Source: Streptomyces roseifaciens (lineage in GTDB: Bacteria; Actinomycetota; Actinomycetes; Streptomycetales; Streptomycetaceae). Taken from it: a stretch of DNA of 64,000 bases. The stretch covers positions 1,364,001 to 1,428,000 of the forward strand of contig NZ_LNBE01000004.1 in the NCBI RefSeq assembly GCF_001445655.1. The letters are read 5' to 3'. Below the pieces are notes generated by a model. The model was not told the origin of the DNA. It saw nothing but the letters and a program-made list of their open reading frames with translations, and did not search any database. Positions 10,131 through 24,367 of this stretch are shown here, one piece after another. How positions within the stretch are numbered: position 1 is the first letter of the stretch; every line of letters begins with the position of its first letter. The position numbers and the translations under genes were made by a program.

Positions 10131-11579
10131 CATGAGCGTAACAGCGTCGCTGAACTGGTAGAAGCCCTGAAAAGGGAGCTCAACCGCTACTCTCCGGGTG
10201 AGAAGCTGCCGTCCAGCAGGGCCCTTGTCGAACGCTTCCGGGTCAGCCCCGTCACCGTCTCGCGGGCGATCGCCGCCCTCGCCGCGGAAGGCCTCGTGAC
10301 CACCCGGCCCGGCGCCGGCGCGTTCCGTACGGCCCCGCACAGCGCGCCCGTGCGCCTCGGCGACACCTCGTGGCAGCAGGTCGCCCTCAGCATGGAGAGC
10401 GCCGCGGAGGCCGTCCCCCGCTCCGTCGACGCCTCCGGCGTGCTCAGCACGCTCGCCGAACCCCCGCCCGGCGTCATCGAGCTCAGCGGCGGCTACCTCC
10501 ACCCCGCCCTGCAGCCCGAGCGCGCTCTCGCCGCGGCCCTCGGCCGGGCCGGGCGCCGCCCCGGTGCCTGGGGACGCCCGCCGATCGAGGGCGTGACCGA
10601 GCTGCGCGCCTGGTTCGCCCGCGAGATCGGCGGTCCGGCCGGCACCGTCGCCGCCTCCGACGTGCTGATCACCGCCGGCGGGCAGAGCGCCCTGACCGCG
10701 GCCCTGCGGGCCCTCGCCCCGCCCGGCGCGCCCGTCCTCGTCGAATCCCCGACCTACCCCGGCATGCTCGCCGCCGCGCGCGCCTCCGGACTGCGGCCCG
10801 TACCCGTGCCCACCGACGCCCGCGGCGTGCGCACCGACCTGCTCGCGGAGGCGTTCCGCACGAGCGGCGCCCGCGTCTTCGTCTGCCAGCCGCTGTTCCA
10901 GAACCCGACCGGCGCCGTCCTGGCCGACGACCGGCGGCCCGAGGTGATCCGGGTGGCCCGCGAGGCCGGGGCCTTCGTCATCGAGGACGACTTCGCGCGC
11001 CGCCTCGCCCACGAGGACGCACCGCCGCTGCCGCCCACCCTCGCCGCGGACGACCCCGACGGCATCGTCGTCCACGTCTGCTCCCTCACCAAGGCCACCT
11101 CGCCCAGCCTGCGCGTGGGGGCCCTCGCCGCCCGCGGGCCCGTCCTCGAACGCCTGCGGGCCATCCAGGTCGTGGACAGCTTCTTCGTGCCGCGCCCCCT
11201 GCAGGAGGCCGCCCTCGAACTCGTCGGCTCGCCCGCCTGGACCCGGCACCGGCGCACGACCGCCGCCGAACTGCGCGTCCGGCGCGAGGCGCTGCTCACC
11301 GCCCTGCACCGCGAACTGCCCGCCGTATCCGTCGACTTCGTCCCGCCCGGGGGCTTCCACGTGTGGGCCCGGCTGCCGGACGGCACGGACGACGCCGCGC
11401 TGTCCGCGGCCGCGCTGCGCGCCGGCGTCGCCGTGGCCTCGGGCGGCCCGTACCACCCCGCGGAATCCGTCGCCCCGCACCTGCGGCTGAGCTTCGCGGC
11501 GGTCGCCGGGACGGCCGAGCTGGCGGAGGGTGTGAGCAGGCTGCGGACGGCGTTCGAGACCGCATGCCCCGGGGGATGA
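10128..11579 (+). CDS. MocR/PdxR-type transcriptional regulator (GntR HTH plus aminotransferase domain)
   Basis: The 483-residue protein fuses a GntR winged helix (about 1-72; SSRALVERFRVSPVTVSRAI) to a class I aminotransferase-like domain. The predicted PLP lysine is in SLTKATSPSLRVG (about 322). MocR regulators sense amino acids or PLP and often control an adjacent transporter, here the divergent EamA gene. No ribosome-binding site precedes the ATG, so a leaderless mRNA is likely. Confidence 0.88.
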   Translation: MHERNSVAELVEALKRELNRYSPGEKLPSSRALVERFRVSPVTVSRAIAALAAEGLVTTRPGAGAFRTAPHSAPVRLGDTSWQQVALSMESAAEAVPRSVDASGVLSTLAEPPPGVIELSGGYLHPALQPERALAAALGRAGRRPGAWGRPPIEGVTELRAWFAREIGGPAGTVAASDVLITAGGQSALTAALRALAPPGAPVLVESPTYPGMLAAARASGLRPVPVPTDARGVRTDLLAEAFRTSGARVFVCQPLFQNPTGAVLADDRRPEVIRVAREAGAFVIEDDFARRLAHEDAPPLPPTLAADDPDGIVVHVCSLTKATSPSLRVGALAARGPVLERLRAIQVVDSFFVPRPLQEAALELVGSPAWTRHRRTTAAELRVRREALLTALHRELPAVSVDFVPPGGFHVWARLPDGTDDAALSAAALRAGVAVASGGPYHPAESVAPHLRLSFAAVAGTAELAEGVSRLRTAFETACPGG

Positions 11580-11635
11580 CGCCCCCGTGCCCCGCGAGTC
11601 GTCGTGATCCGCCGGACAGGCCCTACAGTCGGAGC

Positions 11636-12040
<405 letters not shown>

Positions 12041-12204
12041 CGTCCGGGCCCTGCCCGTCCACCGGCCACTCCGGTGCCGCCGTGGTGGTCACGGCCCGGG
12101 CGGGCACCCGCCCTCCGCCGCAGCGGCGATCAGCCACGACGTGCCGTACCGGCGGTGCCGGACTGCCGTCGTGTCGACCTGGTACGACGCGTGGCGGCGA
12201 ACCC

Positions 12205-12846
12205 TCAGTACCCGACCGTGAACCGCGTCCGGTGGTGCACCGGCTTCTCGGCCTCGTCGAGGAGGGCTACGGAGAGGTCTTCCATGGAGATCGCCGAGTT
12301 GCCCTCGGCGTCCACGAGGAGCTCGTCCTTGCCCAGGCGGTAGCGGCCGGTGCGCTCGCCCGGTTCCAGGATGGCGGGCGGGCTCAGGTAGGCCCAGTCC
12401 ACGCCGTGCTCGGCGGCGCGGCAGGCGGCCAGCTGGTCGTTGCAGGCCAGGGCTATGGGCCGCCAGTCGGCGGGGAAGCCGGGCCCGTCGACGACGGTCG
12501 TGCCGTCGGTGCCGGGGAGGGTCAGGCTGCCGGCGCCGCCGACGAGCAGCAGCCGGACGCCGGTCCCGGAGAGCCCTGCCAGCAGCCCCTCGGTGACGGC
12601 GAGGAGCTGGTGCTCGCTGCCGGGCGCGGGGCGGGTCGCGGTGATCACGACGTCCTGCCCGGCGCCGAGCCGTGCGACGTCCGCGGGGTCCGAGGCGTCG
12701 CCTGTGCGGGCGGTGGCGCCCGCCGGCAGCTCGCCGAAGCGGGCGGAGTCCCGTACGACGGCGGTGACTTCGTGGCCACGGGTCAGGGCCTCGGTCACGA
12801 CGCGGCGGCCCACGTTGCCGGCTGCTCCGAAGACGGTGATGCGCAT
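12205..12846 (-). CDS. NAD(P)-binding NmrA/SDR-like protein
   Basis: The 213-residue protein begins with the extended Rossmann motif VFGAAGNVGRRVV (about 5-17) and keeps the NAD(P)H-binding family layout. It lacks the YxxxK catalytic pair of true short-chain dehydrogenases. It may act as a redox-sensing protein or flavin/NADPH-dependent reductase; substrate unknown. AAGGAG precedes the ATG. It starts 61 bp after the EamA gene on the same strand, so the two are probably one operon under the MarR protein. Confidence 0.8.
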   Translation of the reverse strand: MRITVFGAAGNVGRRVVTEALTRGHEVTAVVRDSARFGELPAGATARTGDASDPADVARLGAGQDVVITATRPAPGSEHQLLAVTEGLLAGLSGTGVRLLLVGGAGSLTLPGTDGTTVVDGPGFPADWRPIALACNDQLAACRAAEHGVDWAYLSPPAILEPGERTGRYRLGKDELLVDAEGNSAISMEDLSVALLDEAEKPVHHRTRFTVGY

Positions 12847-12907
12847 AGCTGTCAGCTCCTTGGTCGGAAGGGAATCAGTGGGTTTTGAAACTGGGCGAGC
12901 GGTGACG

Positions 12908-13828
12908 TCACCGGTTGGCGGGCTCGGGGTCCGGCACCGCCGGGGCCGGGCGTTCCGTGCGGGCCGGGCCCGGCGCGCCGCGCCGGAGCTGGGCCACCAC
13001 GAGTGACACCAGGACGACGAGCGCGCCGAAGCCCTGGACGACGCTGAGTTCCTGATCGAGTATCAGCCATCCCAGCGCCGTGGCGACGAGCGGGCTGAGC
13101 AGCCCGAGGAAGGTCGCGTCGGTGGGGGACAGCAGCCGGATCCCGCGGAACCACAGGCTGTAGGCGAGGGCGGATCCGATGACGGCGAGGTACGCGTAAC
13201 CGGCCAGGTTCGCGGCGGTGGGCGCCGCGGGCGGCAGGCCTTCGGCGAAGAGTGCGACGGGGAGCAGCAGCAGGCCGCCCGCGACGAGCTGCCAGCCGGT
13301 GGTGGCGAGGAGCGGCGCGGGCGAGACCCAGCGCTTGCTGAGGACGATTCCGGCAGCCATGACGACGGCTCCGCCGACCGCGGCGGCGACCCCGAGGACG
13401 TCCAGCCGCGCCTCGGCCCGGAGCACGAGCAGGCTGACCCCGGCGACGCCGGCGACGGCGGCGATCAGCGTACGGGGGGAGAGCCGTTCGCCCAGCAGGC
13501 CGGCGGAGAGCAGGGCGACCAGCAGTGGCTGTATCGCGCCGACGGTGGCGGCGACCCCGCCGGGCAGGCGGTACGCGGCGACGAACAGCAGAGCGAAGAA
13601 CCCGCCGATGTTGAGGGCGCCGAGCACGAGCGCCCGCCACCACCACACACCCTGCGGCAGCCGCCGCGTCACGGCGACGAGCGCGAGCCCGGCGGGCAGG
13701 GCCCGGACGACCGCCGCGAGGAGCGGGCGGCCCGGGGGCAGGAGCTCGGTGGTCACGAGGTAGGTGGTGCCCCAGACGGCAGGCGCGAGGGCGGTGAGCA
13801 GCAGGGTTCCGACTCGATTGCTTAGCAC
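12908..13828 (-). CDS. EamA/DMT-family transporter
   Basis: The 306-residue protein has ten hydrophobic helices in two EamA repeats; AVWGTTYLVTTELLPPG opens the first and the C-terminal tail is Pro-rich and cytoplasmic. Likely a metabolite exporter. The only good start is GTG at 13828, which lies inside an inverted repeat. TACATT is 6 nt upstream with TTGCTC 19 bp before it, which indicates a leaderless transcript. It is divergent from the MarR gene and probably repressed by it. Confidence 0.85.
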   Translation of the reverse strand: MLSNRVGTLLLTALAPAVWGTTYLVTTELLPPGRPLLAAVVRALPAGLALVAVTRRLPQGVWWWRALVLGALNIGGFFALLFVAAYRLPGGVAATVGAIQPLLVALLSAGLLGERLSPRTLIAAVAGVAGVSLLVLRAEARLDVLGVAAAVGGAVVMAAGIVLSKRWVSPAPLLATTGWQLVAGGLLLLPVALFAEGLPPAAPTAANLAGYAYLAVIGSALAYSLWFRGIRLLSPTDATFLGLLSPLVATALGWLILDQELSVVQGFGALVVLVSLVVAQLRRGAPGPARTERPAPAVPDPEPANR

Positions 13829-13898
13829 TAAAGCAATGTATCTCAGCGCTAAGCTATTCGAGCAAGAGGCGGCGCGTGAGGTACCTCACTGCTAAGAC
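13818..13898. promoter_or_regulatory. MarR operator cluster and divergent promoters
   Basis: The half-site GCTAAG occurs three times: inverted at 13821-13826, and direct at 13848-13853 and 13891-13896. The first is part of an inverted repeat TTGCTT/AAGCAA (13818-13836) that covers the start codon of the EamA gene. The EamA -10 TACATT spans 13835-13840. The arrangement fits autorepression plus repression of the exporter. Confidence 0.6.
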
Positions 13899-13927
13899 AG
13901 TTGCATCCGGTCCATTACCCTGGCCCG

Positions 13928-16790
<2,863 letters not shown>

Positions 16791-16815
16791 CGCGCCCGCG
16801 CGACGGAAAACCGTT

Positions 16816-16849
16816 CCGCCCCGGCCGGCACTGCGCCCGGCCGGGGCGG
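16816..16849 (+). terminator. Terminator of icd
   Basis: A perfect 13-bp GC-only stem (16816-16828 with 16837-16849) closes an 8-nt loop 25 bp after the icd stop, ahead of the convergent SMI1/KNR4 gene. Confidence 0.8.
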
Positions 16850-16899
16850 TTCCCGTTCGTACCGGCCCGCTCTACGGAACGCGGGCGTCGATGGCCTCG

Positions 16900-18303
16900 C
16901 TACGGCACGGCGCCGAGGCTGCCTTCGAGGACGGTCTGGACGATCCGGGGCCGGTCCCACAGGGCCAGGAGTTCGTTGGCGACGGCCACGACGGGCAGGG
17001 GATCCGGGTTGCCGTGCACCTTGATGGCGGCTGCCGACAGGCTGCGCGGGACGGCTCCGGCGTCGAGGAGGACGCGCCATTCCTGCGGGCCGAGCTCCAG
17101 GTACTCCAGGCCGGTGAGCCCGGCGATCTCCAGAGGATCGGCGAGCGTGCCGGGATAGGCGACGAGGGTCCGCAGGCGGGGCAGTCCCATGACCGGGGCG
17201 AGAGTGAGCGGCGCCTCGTCCCACACGCCGATGGACAACACCTCCAGGCCGGGGTGGGCGGCGGCCTCGACGCCCGGCAGGCTCCGGATGTTGACGTGGG
17301 CCACCGCCGGCGGCCGGTCCTCGCCCGAGCCGCCACGTCGCTCGCCGGGCCGGTTCAGCACCAGGTCGGTGAGCGAGTCGGCGACCAGCGAGGCGCCGAC
17401 GTTCTCCTCGTGGCCGACCATGATGATCTGCCCTGTGTGACCGCGCGGGCCGGGGGTCAGATCGACGGCCAGCCGGTCGCCGCCGCCGTTGTCCCCGAAG
17501 GCGATCCAGCCGGGTGAGCCGACCAGGCCCTGCACCGCGGCGCCGGGCGGCGTGACGACCGCCTCCATCGCCGCGAACTCCCAACGGCAGTGACGGGACG
17601 ACGCGTCGGCGATGTACAGGTCGTCCAGCGCGAAGAGCTCGCAGCCGACCGCCGTGCATTCGCGCTGCGCCGCCTCGTAGTCGTCGCCCCAGTCCTCCCA
17701 CCGCGACCGTGTCACCCGGTAGAGCGCCTTGAGCTCGTCGGGCAGGGTGACGCCGAGGCGTGCTTCCGCAGCGGTGATCTCCGCCTCCGTCGCGCCGACG
17801 GCGCCGGGCAGCCGCTCACGGAGCGTCCGCTCCAGCAGTTCCGGATCCGCCGAAGGGGCCGGCACTGCTCCGGGCGCCGGTTCGGGAAGCCGGCGCCAGG
17901 GCTCGGGAAGGGCGCCTTCGACCAGGGTGAGCGCCCCCGGGTGCGGGGTGCCGATGCCGGGCTCCACGGCGGGGCTGGGCCCGAGCAGGCGGAGTGCGAC
18001 CTGCCCGGCCGGAGAGATCTCCGCCGTGAACGAGATGTCGTCGACGCCGGCGTCCGCCAGCGCGTGCTGCACCCGCTTCACCGCGTCGAACTCGTCCTGC
18101 ATGTCCCCGACCTGGGCGGCCCGGCCGGGCGGCGGCATCCGCCGCCGCAGGGGCAGACTCCAGCTGCCCCGGCCGATGCTTCCCGCCACGCGGACCGGCG
18201 CGGCGGCCTGCCCCTCCGCGGTGCCCGCCCGCAGGAGCCGTAGCACCGGCTCCCAGGTCGCGAAGTCGTGTATCGGGGACGAGGAGGGTCTCTGATCAAC
18301 CAT
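16900..18303 (-). CDS. SMI1/KNR4 (SUKH) domain protein with leucine-rich C-terminal part
   Basis: The 467-residue protein has an uncharacterised N-terminal region (1-160). A SUKH domain follows (about 165-345; [20 protein letters not shown], then [18 protein letters not shown]). The C-terminal segment (about 370-440) has regularly spaced leucines reminiscent of leucine-rich repeats. SUKH proteins include immunity proteins to secreted toxins as well as housekeeping scaffolds; no toxin gene is nearby, so an immunity role is not supported here. Start ATG was chosen because no family homology is visible upstream. Confidence 0.7.
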   Translation of the reverse strand: MVDQRPSSSPIHDFATWEPVLRLLRAGTAEGQAAAPVRVAGSIGRGSWSLPLRRRMPPPGRAAQVGDMQDEFDAVKRVQHALADAGVDDISFTAEISPAGQVALRLLGPSPAVEPGIGTPHPGALTLVEGALPEPWRRLPEPAPGAVPAPSADPELLERTLRERLPGAVGATEAEITAAEARLGVTLPDELKALYRVTRSRWEDWGDDYEAAQRECTAVGCELFALDDLYIADASSRHCRWEFAAMEAVVTPPGAAVQGLVGSPGWIAFGDNGGGDRLAVDLTPGPRGHTGQIIMVGHEENVGASLVADSLTDLVLNRPGERRGGSGEDRPPAVAHVNIRSLPGVEAAAHPGLEVLSIGVWDEAPLTLAPVMGLPRLRTLVAYPGTLADPLEIAGLTGLEYLELGPQEWRVLLDAGAVPRSLSAAAIKVHGNPDPLPVVAVANELLALWDRPRIVQTVLEGSLGAVP

Positions 18304-18365
18304 GCGCAGACCGTATGCGGAGCCACTGACACCACACCCGTGAGCGCGCGTTTCGGCCGGAACGG

Positions 18366-18890
18366 TCAGGCGGCGCGGCAGAGCGCCGCGGGGCCGGCCG
18401 GGGCCGAGGCGCGCGCCACGGTCGCGGGCAGGGGGCGGGCGGTGCGGACGGTGGCCGCGGCCTGCGAGCGGTTCCGCGCGAAGACGACGAGGCGCAGCAC
18501 CGCGAACCGCGCGACACCGGCGAGCGCGGAGGCCGACAGGTAGACGACCTGCTGGAGCACCGCACCGGGTGCCGCCACCAGCTGCTGCAGGGCGAGCATC
18601 GCCATGCAGGTCACCACGTACGCGGCCGCCGCGGACCCGGCCGACTGCGCATGCTGGCGCCGGGTCGCGCGCCCGCCCGCGCCGAAGGTGAAGCGGGCGT
18701 GCAGCTCGGTGGCGAGGAGCGTGGAGACCACGGTGATCAGGGCGTTGGCCAGGACCCAGGGAATCCAGGAGGAGAGGGCCGCCACGGCGAAGCTGGAGGC
18801 GAGCCCCACCCCGCCGCCGCAGAGCACGAAGCGGGCGAAGGCGACGAAGGCGCCGGGCGCCACCTGCTGCCGGCTCTGCGCTGTCTCCAT
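18366..18890 (-). CDS. GtrA-family membrane protein
   Basis: The 174-residue protein has four hydrophobic helices typical of GtrA-like flippases involved in moving polyprenyl-linked sugars: FVAFARFVLCGGGVGLASSF for helix 1, then a TELHARFTFG loop and two further helices. Start ATG at 18890 is favoured over one 24 bp upstream because AAAGGGG lies 7 nt before it. It lies 62 bp upstream of the SMI1/KNR4 gene on the same strand and is divergent from argC. Confidence 0.8.
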   Translation of the reverse strand: METAQSRQQVAPGAFVAFARFVLCGGGVGLASSFAVAALSSWIPWVLANALITVVSTLLATELHARFTFGAGGRATRRQHAQSAGSAAAAYVVTCMAMLALQQLVAAPGAVLQQVVYLSASALAGVARFAVLRLVVFARNRSQAAATVRTARPLPATVARASAPAGPAALCRAA

Positions 18891-18981
18891 GATCCGACCC
18901 CTTTGATGGCTCACCCCGCGCGCACTCCTCGGCCGGCGAGACCGAGGGGTGCGCTACCCAGGGTGCCATCATGACGCATCT

Positions 18982-20199
<1,218 letters not shown>

Positions 20200-20203
<4 letters not shown>

Positions 20204-21351
20204 GCGTCACGGCAGCGAAGGGATTCACGGCGGCGGGCATCGCCGCCGGGATCAAGGAGAGCGGCAGTCCCGACCTGGCCCTCGTGGTCAACCAGGGCCC
20301 CCGCCTGGCCGCCGCGGGCGTCTTCACCTCGAACCGGGTGAAGGCGGCGCCGGTGCTGTGGTCGCAGCAGGTCCTCAAGGGCGGACAGGTCTCGGCCGTG
20401 GTCCTCAACTCCGGCGGCGCCAACGCCTGCACCGGGCCGGGGGGCTTCCAGGACACCCACGCCACCGCCGAGAAGGCCGCCGAGGTGCTGGGGCAGAGCG
20501 CCGGCGAGGTCGCCGTGGCGTCCACCGGCCTCATCGGCGTACGGCTGCCGATGGACAAACTGCTGCCCGGCATCGAGAAGGCCGCCGCGGGGCTCTCCGC
20601 CCACGGTGGTGAGAAGGCCGCCATCGCCATCAAGACCACGGACACCGTGCACAAGACGGCCGTGGTCCAGGGCGAGGGCTGGACCGTGGGCGGCATGGCC
20701 AAGGGTGCGGGCATGCTCGCCCCGGGCCTGGCGACCATGCTGGTGGTCCTGACCACCGATGCTGACGTCGACGCCGCCGGTCTCGACGCCGCTCTGCGCG
20801 CCGCGACCCGGAAGACCTTCGACCGGGTCGACTCCGACGGGTGCATGTCCACCAACGACACGGTGCTGCTGCTCGCCTCGGGCGCCGCCGAAGTGACCCC
20901 CGCCCAGGACGTGTTCGCCGAGGCCGTCCGGGCCGTCTGCGACGACCTGGCCCGTCAGCTGATCGGTGACGCCGAGGGCGCCAGCAAGGACATCCGCATC
21001 GAGGTGATCAATGCTGCCACCGAGGACGACGCGGTCGAGGTCGGGCGCTCCATCGCCCGGAACAACCTCCTCAAGTGCGCCCTCCACGGCGAGGACCCCA
21101 ACTGGGGCCGGGTGCTCTCGGCGATCGGTACGACGTCCGCCGCCTTCGACCCGGACAAGCTCAACGTGGCCATCAACGACGTCTGGGTCTGCCGGAACGG
21201 CTCCGTCGGCGACGACCGCGACCTCGTCGACATGCGCTACCGGGAGGTGCGCATCACCGCGGACCTGGCCGAGGGCGGCGAGTCCGCCGTCATCTGGGCC
21301 AACGACCTCACCGCCGACTACGTCCACGAGAACAGCGCGTACTCCTCATGA
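20200..21351 (+). CDS. argJ: Bifunctional ornithine acetyltransferase / N-acetylglutamate synthase
   Basis: The 383-residue proenzyme contains the autocleavage site in LATML (threonine nucleophile about residue 178), which splits it into alpha and beta chains. Conserved [10 protein letters not shown] and [10 protein letters not shown] motifs are present. It transfers the acetyl group from N-acetylornithine to glutamate, closing the cyclic arginine pathway, and may also use acetyl-CoA. GTG start with GAGGAG 5 nt upstream. It overlaps the small ORF before it and argB after it by four bases each. Confidence 0.96.
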
Positions 21352-22286
21352 CGACCACCGACAGCGCGGGCACGGCCCGCAAGCACACCGCCCTCCCCAA
21401 GGCGCGCATCCTCGTCGAGGCGCTGCCCTGGCTGACGCGGCATCACGGCAAGACCGTCGTCATCAAGTTCGGCGGCAACGCCATGGTCGACGAGGAGCTG
21501 AAGGCCGCCTTCGCCCAGGACGTCGTCTTCCTCCACCACGCCGGGCTGCGCCCGGTCGTCGTGCACGGCGGCGGCCCGCAGATCAGTGCGCAGCTCGACC
21601 GGCTGGGCCTGGAGTCGGAGTTCAAGGCCGGACTGCGGGTGACCACCCCGGAGGCCATGGACGTCGTCCGCATGGTGCTCGCCGGGCAGGTGCAGCGCGA
21701 ACTCGTCGGCCTGCTCAACGAGCACGGCCCGCTCGCCGTGGGCCTCACGGGCGAGGACGCCCACACGATGACGGCCACCAAGCACTACGCCGACATCGAC
21801 GGCGAACGCGTCGACATCGGCCGCGTCGGCGAGATCACCGCCATCGACACCGGCGCCGTGCAGGCCCTGCTCGACAACGGGCGCATCCCCGTCGTCTCCT
21901 CCATCGCCCGCAGCGCCGACGACGGCCACGTCTACAACGTCAACGCCGACACCGCGGCGGCCGCGCTCGCCGCGGCCCTCGGCGCGGAGACGCTGATGGT
22001 CCTCACCGACGTCGAGGGCCTCTACGAGGACTGGCCGCACAGCGACGAGGTCATCAGCCGGCTCACGGCGAGCGAGCTGGAGGCCCTGCTGCCCGACCTG
22101 GCCAGCGGGATGGTCCCCAAGATGGAGGGGTGCCTGCACGCCGTGCGCAACGGCGTCACCACGGCCCGCGTCATAGACGGCCGGGTCCAGCACTCGATCC
22201 TGCTGGAGATCTTCACGGACGAGGGCATCGGCACGATGGTCGTGCCCGACGAGGCGACGAGCGAGCCGGAGGGGAAGCAGCAGTGA
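21348..22286 (+). CDS. argB: N-acetylglutamate kinase
   Basis: The 312-residue amino-acid kinase has the phosphate-binding motifs VIKFGGNAM (about 36-44) and [10 protein letters not shown] (about 69-78). The C-terminal [13 protein letters not shown] helix is characteristic of NAGK. It phosphorylates N-acetylglutamate, normally the arginine-inhibited step. The N-terminal helix of about 25 residues is of the type that forms the hexamer in arginine-sensitive enzymes. ATGA overlap with argJ and GTGA overlap with argD. Confidence 0.97.
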   Translation: MTTTDSAGTARKHTALPKARILVEALPWLTRHHGKTVVIKFGGNAMVDEELKAAFAQDVVFLHHAGLRPVVVHGGGPQISAQLDRLGLESEFKAGLRVTTPEAMDVVRMVLAGQVQRELVGLLNEHGPLAVGLTGEDAHTMTATKHYADIDGERVDIGRVGEITAIDTGAVQALLDNGRIPVVSSIARSADDGHVYNVNADTAAAALAAALGAETLMVLTDVEGLYEDWPHSDEVISRLTASELEALLPDLASGMVPKMEGCLHAVRNGVTTARVIDGRVQHSILLEIFTDEGIGTMVVPDEATSEPEGKQQ

Positions 22287-23476
22287 GCAACGCCGGACTC
22301 ACCCAGCGCTGGCAGGGCGCGCTGATGGACAACTACGGCACCCCGCGAATCCCCCTCGTGCGCGGGGAGGGGAGCACGGTCTGGGACGCCGACGGCAAGC
22401 CGTACCTCGACCTCGTCGGCGGGATCGCCGTCAACGCCCTCGGCCACGCCCACCCGGCGGTCGTCCGGGCGGTGTCGGACCAGATCGCCACGCTCGGCCA
22501 CGTCTCCAACCTCTTCACCGCCGAGCCGACGGTCGCCCTGGCCGAGCGGCTGCTCGCCCTCGCGGGCCGGCCGGGCCGCGTGTACTTCGCCAACTCGGGC
22601 GCGGAGGCGGTCGAGGCCGCGTTCAAGATCGGGCGCCGGACGGGCCGGACGCACATGGTCGCCGCCACCGGCGGCTTCCACGGCCGCACGATGGGAGCCC
22701 TGGCGCTCACCGGCCAGCCCGCCAAGCAGGACCCGTTCCTTCCGCTGCCCGCGGGCGTCACCCACGTCCCGTACGGCGACGCCGAAGCGCTGCGGGCCGC
22801 CGTGACCACCGACACCGCGCTCGTGGTGCTGGAGCCGGTCCAGGGCGAGGCCGGCGTCGTCGTGCCGCCCCCCGGCTACCTGGCCGCCGCCCGGGAGATC
22901 ACCCGCGCCACCGGCACCCTCCTCGTCCTGGACGAGATTCAGACAGGTATCGGCCGCACCGGCCACTGGTTCGAGCACCGGGCGCAGGGCGTCGAGCCCG
23001 ACATTGTCACGCTCGCCAAGGGCCTCGGCGGCGGCCTGCCGATCGGGGCGGTGCTCGCCTTCGGCGCGGCCGCCGATCTGCTGACGCCCGGTCAGCACGG
23101 CTCCACGTTCGGCGGGAACCCCGTCGCGTGCGCCGCCGCACTGGCGGTCCTCGACACGCTGGAGGGCGAAGGAATCCTCGCCCGCGTGGCGCTGACGGGG
23201 GAGCGGCTGCGTGACGGGATCGCTGCGCTCGGCCACCCGCTGGTCGACCGCGTCCGTGGCGCGGGCCTGCTGCTGGGTATTGTCCTTTCCGAGCCCCTTG
23301 CACCGAAGGTGCAGCAGGCAGCACAGGACGCCGGCCTCCTGGTGAACGCGGTCGCACCCGACGTGGTGCGGCTGGCCCCGCCGCTGATCATCACCGAAGA
23401 TGAGGTGGAAACGTTCCTCCAGGCGCTGCCGGGTGTCCTGGACGCCGCTGCTGCCGCCGTCGGCCCGGGGGCGTGA
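22283..23476 (+). CDS. argD: Acetylornithine aminotransferase
   Basis: The 397-residue class III aminotransferase has the PLP lysine in [10 protein letters not shown] (about 246). Other signatures are [13 protein letters not shown] for phosphate binding, [14 protein letters not shown] for the cofactor aspartate and [11 protein letters not shown]. It converts N-acetylglutamate semialdehyde to N-acetylornithine. GTG start overlaps the argB stop (GTGA) with GGAGGGG upstream. Last enzyme gene of the coupled operon before argR. Confidence 0.96.
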   Translation: MSNAGLTQRWQGALMDNYGTPRIPLVRGEGSTVWDADGKPYLDLVGGIAVNALGHAHPAVVRAVSDQIATLGHVSNLFTAEPTVALAERLLALAGRPGRVYFANSGAEAVEAAFKIGRRTGRTHMVAATGGFHGRTMGALALTGQPAKQDPFLPLPAGVTHVPYGDAEALRAAVTTDTALVVLEPVQGEAGVVVPPPGYLAAAREITRATGTLLVLDEIQTGIGRTGHWFEHRAQGVEPDIVTLAKGLGGGLPIGAVLAFGAAADLLTPGQHGSTFGGNPVACAAALAVLDTLEGEGILARVALTGERLRDGIAALGHPLVDRVRGAGLLLGIVLSEPLAPKVQQAAQDAGLLVNAVAPDVVRLAPPLIITEDEVETFLQALPGVLDAAAAAVGPGA

Positions 23477-23570
23477 GCGGCCGGAGCGGCCGACGAGGCG
23501 GACGGGGCCGGCGGGGCGACACGGCCCCTCCGGACCCTCGGGGAACGACGAAGCGGAGACTGACGAGACG

Positions 23571-24113
23571 ATGACCCAGGCGCAGGAGCCGGAGCCGTTC
23601 CACGGCGGACAGGCCGTACCGCAGACCCGTACCGCCCGCCACCGCCGGATCGTGGACATCCTCGGCCGGCAGGCGGTCCGGTCGCAGAGCCAGCTCGCCA
23701 AGCTGCTCGCCGACGACGGCCTGTCCGTCACCCAGGCGACGCTCTCCCGCGACCTCGACGAACTGGGCGCGGTCAAGATCCGCAACACCGGTGGCGAGCT
23801 GATCTACGCGGTCCCGTCGGAGGGCGGCGACCGCACCCCCCGGGCCCCGCTCGGCGAATCCGCGACCGAGGCCCGCATGGGCCGCCTCGCGGGCGAACTG
23901 CTGATCTCGGCGGAGGCCTCCGCCAACCTGGTCGTCCTGCGCACGCCGCCGGGCGCCGCGCAGTTCTTCGCCTCCGCGATCGACCAGGCGGGGGTGCACG
24001 AGATCATCGGCACCATCGCCGGGGACGACACGGTGATGCTCATCAGCCGCGACCCCAAGGGCGGCCAGGCCCTCGCGGACCACCTGCTCAGACTGGCCCA
24101 GAAGGAGCGCTGA
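23571..24113 (+). CDS. argR: Arginine repressor
   Basis: The 180-residue protein has the ArgR winged helix (about 18-85; [20 protein letters not shown] followed by [12 protein letters not shown]). The C-terminal arginine-binding and hexamerisation domain ends in [12 protein letters not shown]. It is the arginine-dependent repressor of the surrounding arg genes. It starts 94 bp after argD on the same strand, so it is probably part of the operon and therefore autoregulated. A strong terminator follows. Confidence 0.95.
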   Translation: MTQAQEPEPFHGGQAVPQTRTARHRRIVDILGRQAVRSQSQLAKLLADDGLSVTQATLSRDLDELGAVKIRNTGGELIYAVPSEGGDRTPRAPLGESATEARMGRLAGELLISAEASANLVVLRTPPGAAQFFASAIDQAGVHEIIGTIAGDDTVMLISRDPKGGQALADHLLRLAQKER

Positions 24114-24169
24114 GGGCGGCGGCGCGGCCCGGGGGGTCCCGGCCGCGTCCCGCACCCGGACCGAACGTG

Positions 24170-24203
24170 CCGATGGCGTCCCGCACTTGCGGGGCGCCAT
24201 CGG
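24170..24203 (+). terminator. Terminator of the argCJBDR operon
   Basis: A 15-bp stem (24170-24184 with 24189-24203, one G-U wobble) closes the tetraloop ACTT, 56 bp after argR. Confidence 0.85.
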
Positions 24204-24367
24204 TCGTGCGGGCCGCACTCCCCCGCTCCGCCCCGTGCCCCTCCCGCCCGGGAAATCATGCCGGGAGCGGGCTCCCGCGGCGCCGGAGTGGGCAGGATGA
24301 CGAAGGGCTCAGGACGTCGGCGCCGTAAACACCGGCCCAACAGCAGTCATTGGGCAAGGGAGGACAC

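Noticed and set aside
16900..18365. SUKH gene as part of a toxin/immunity island
   Set aside because: No polymorphic toxin, secretion gene or foreign composition is seen between icd and argC.
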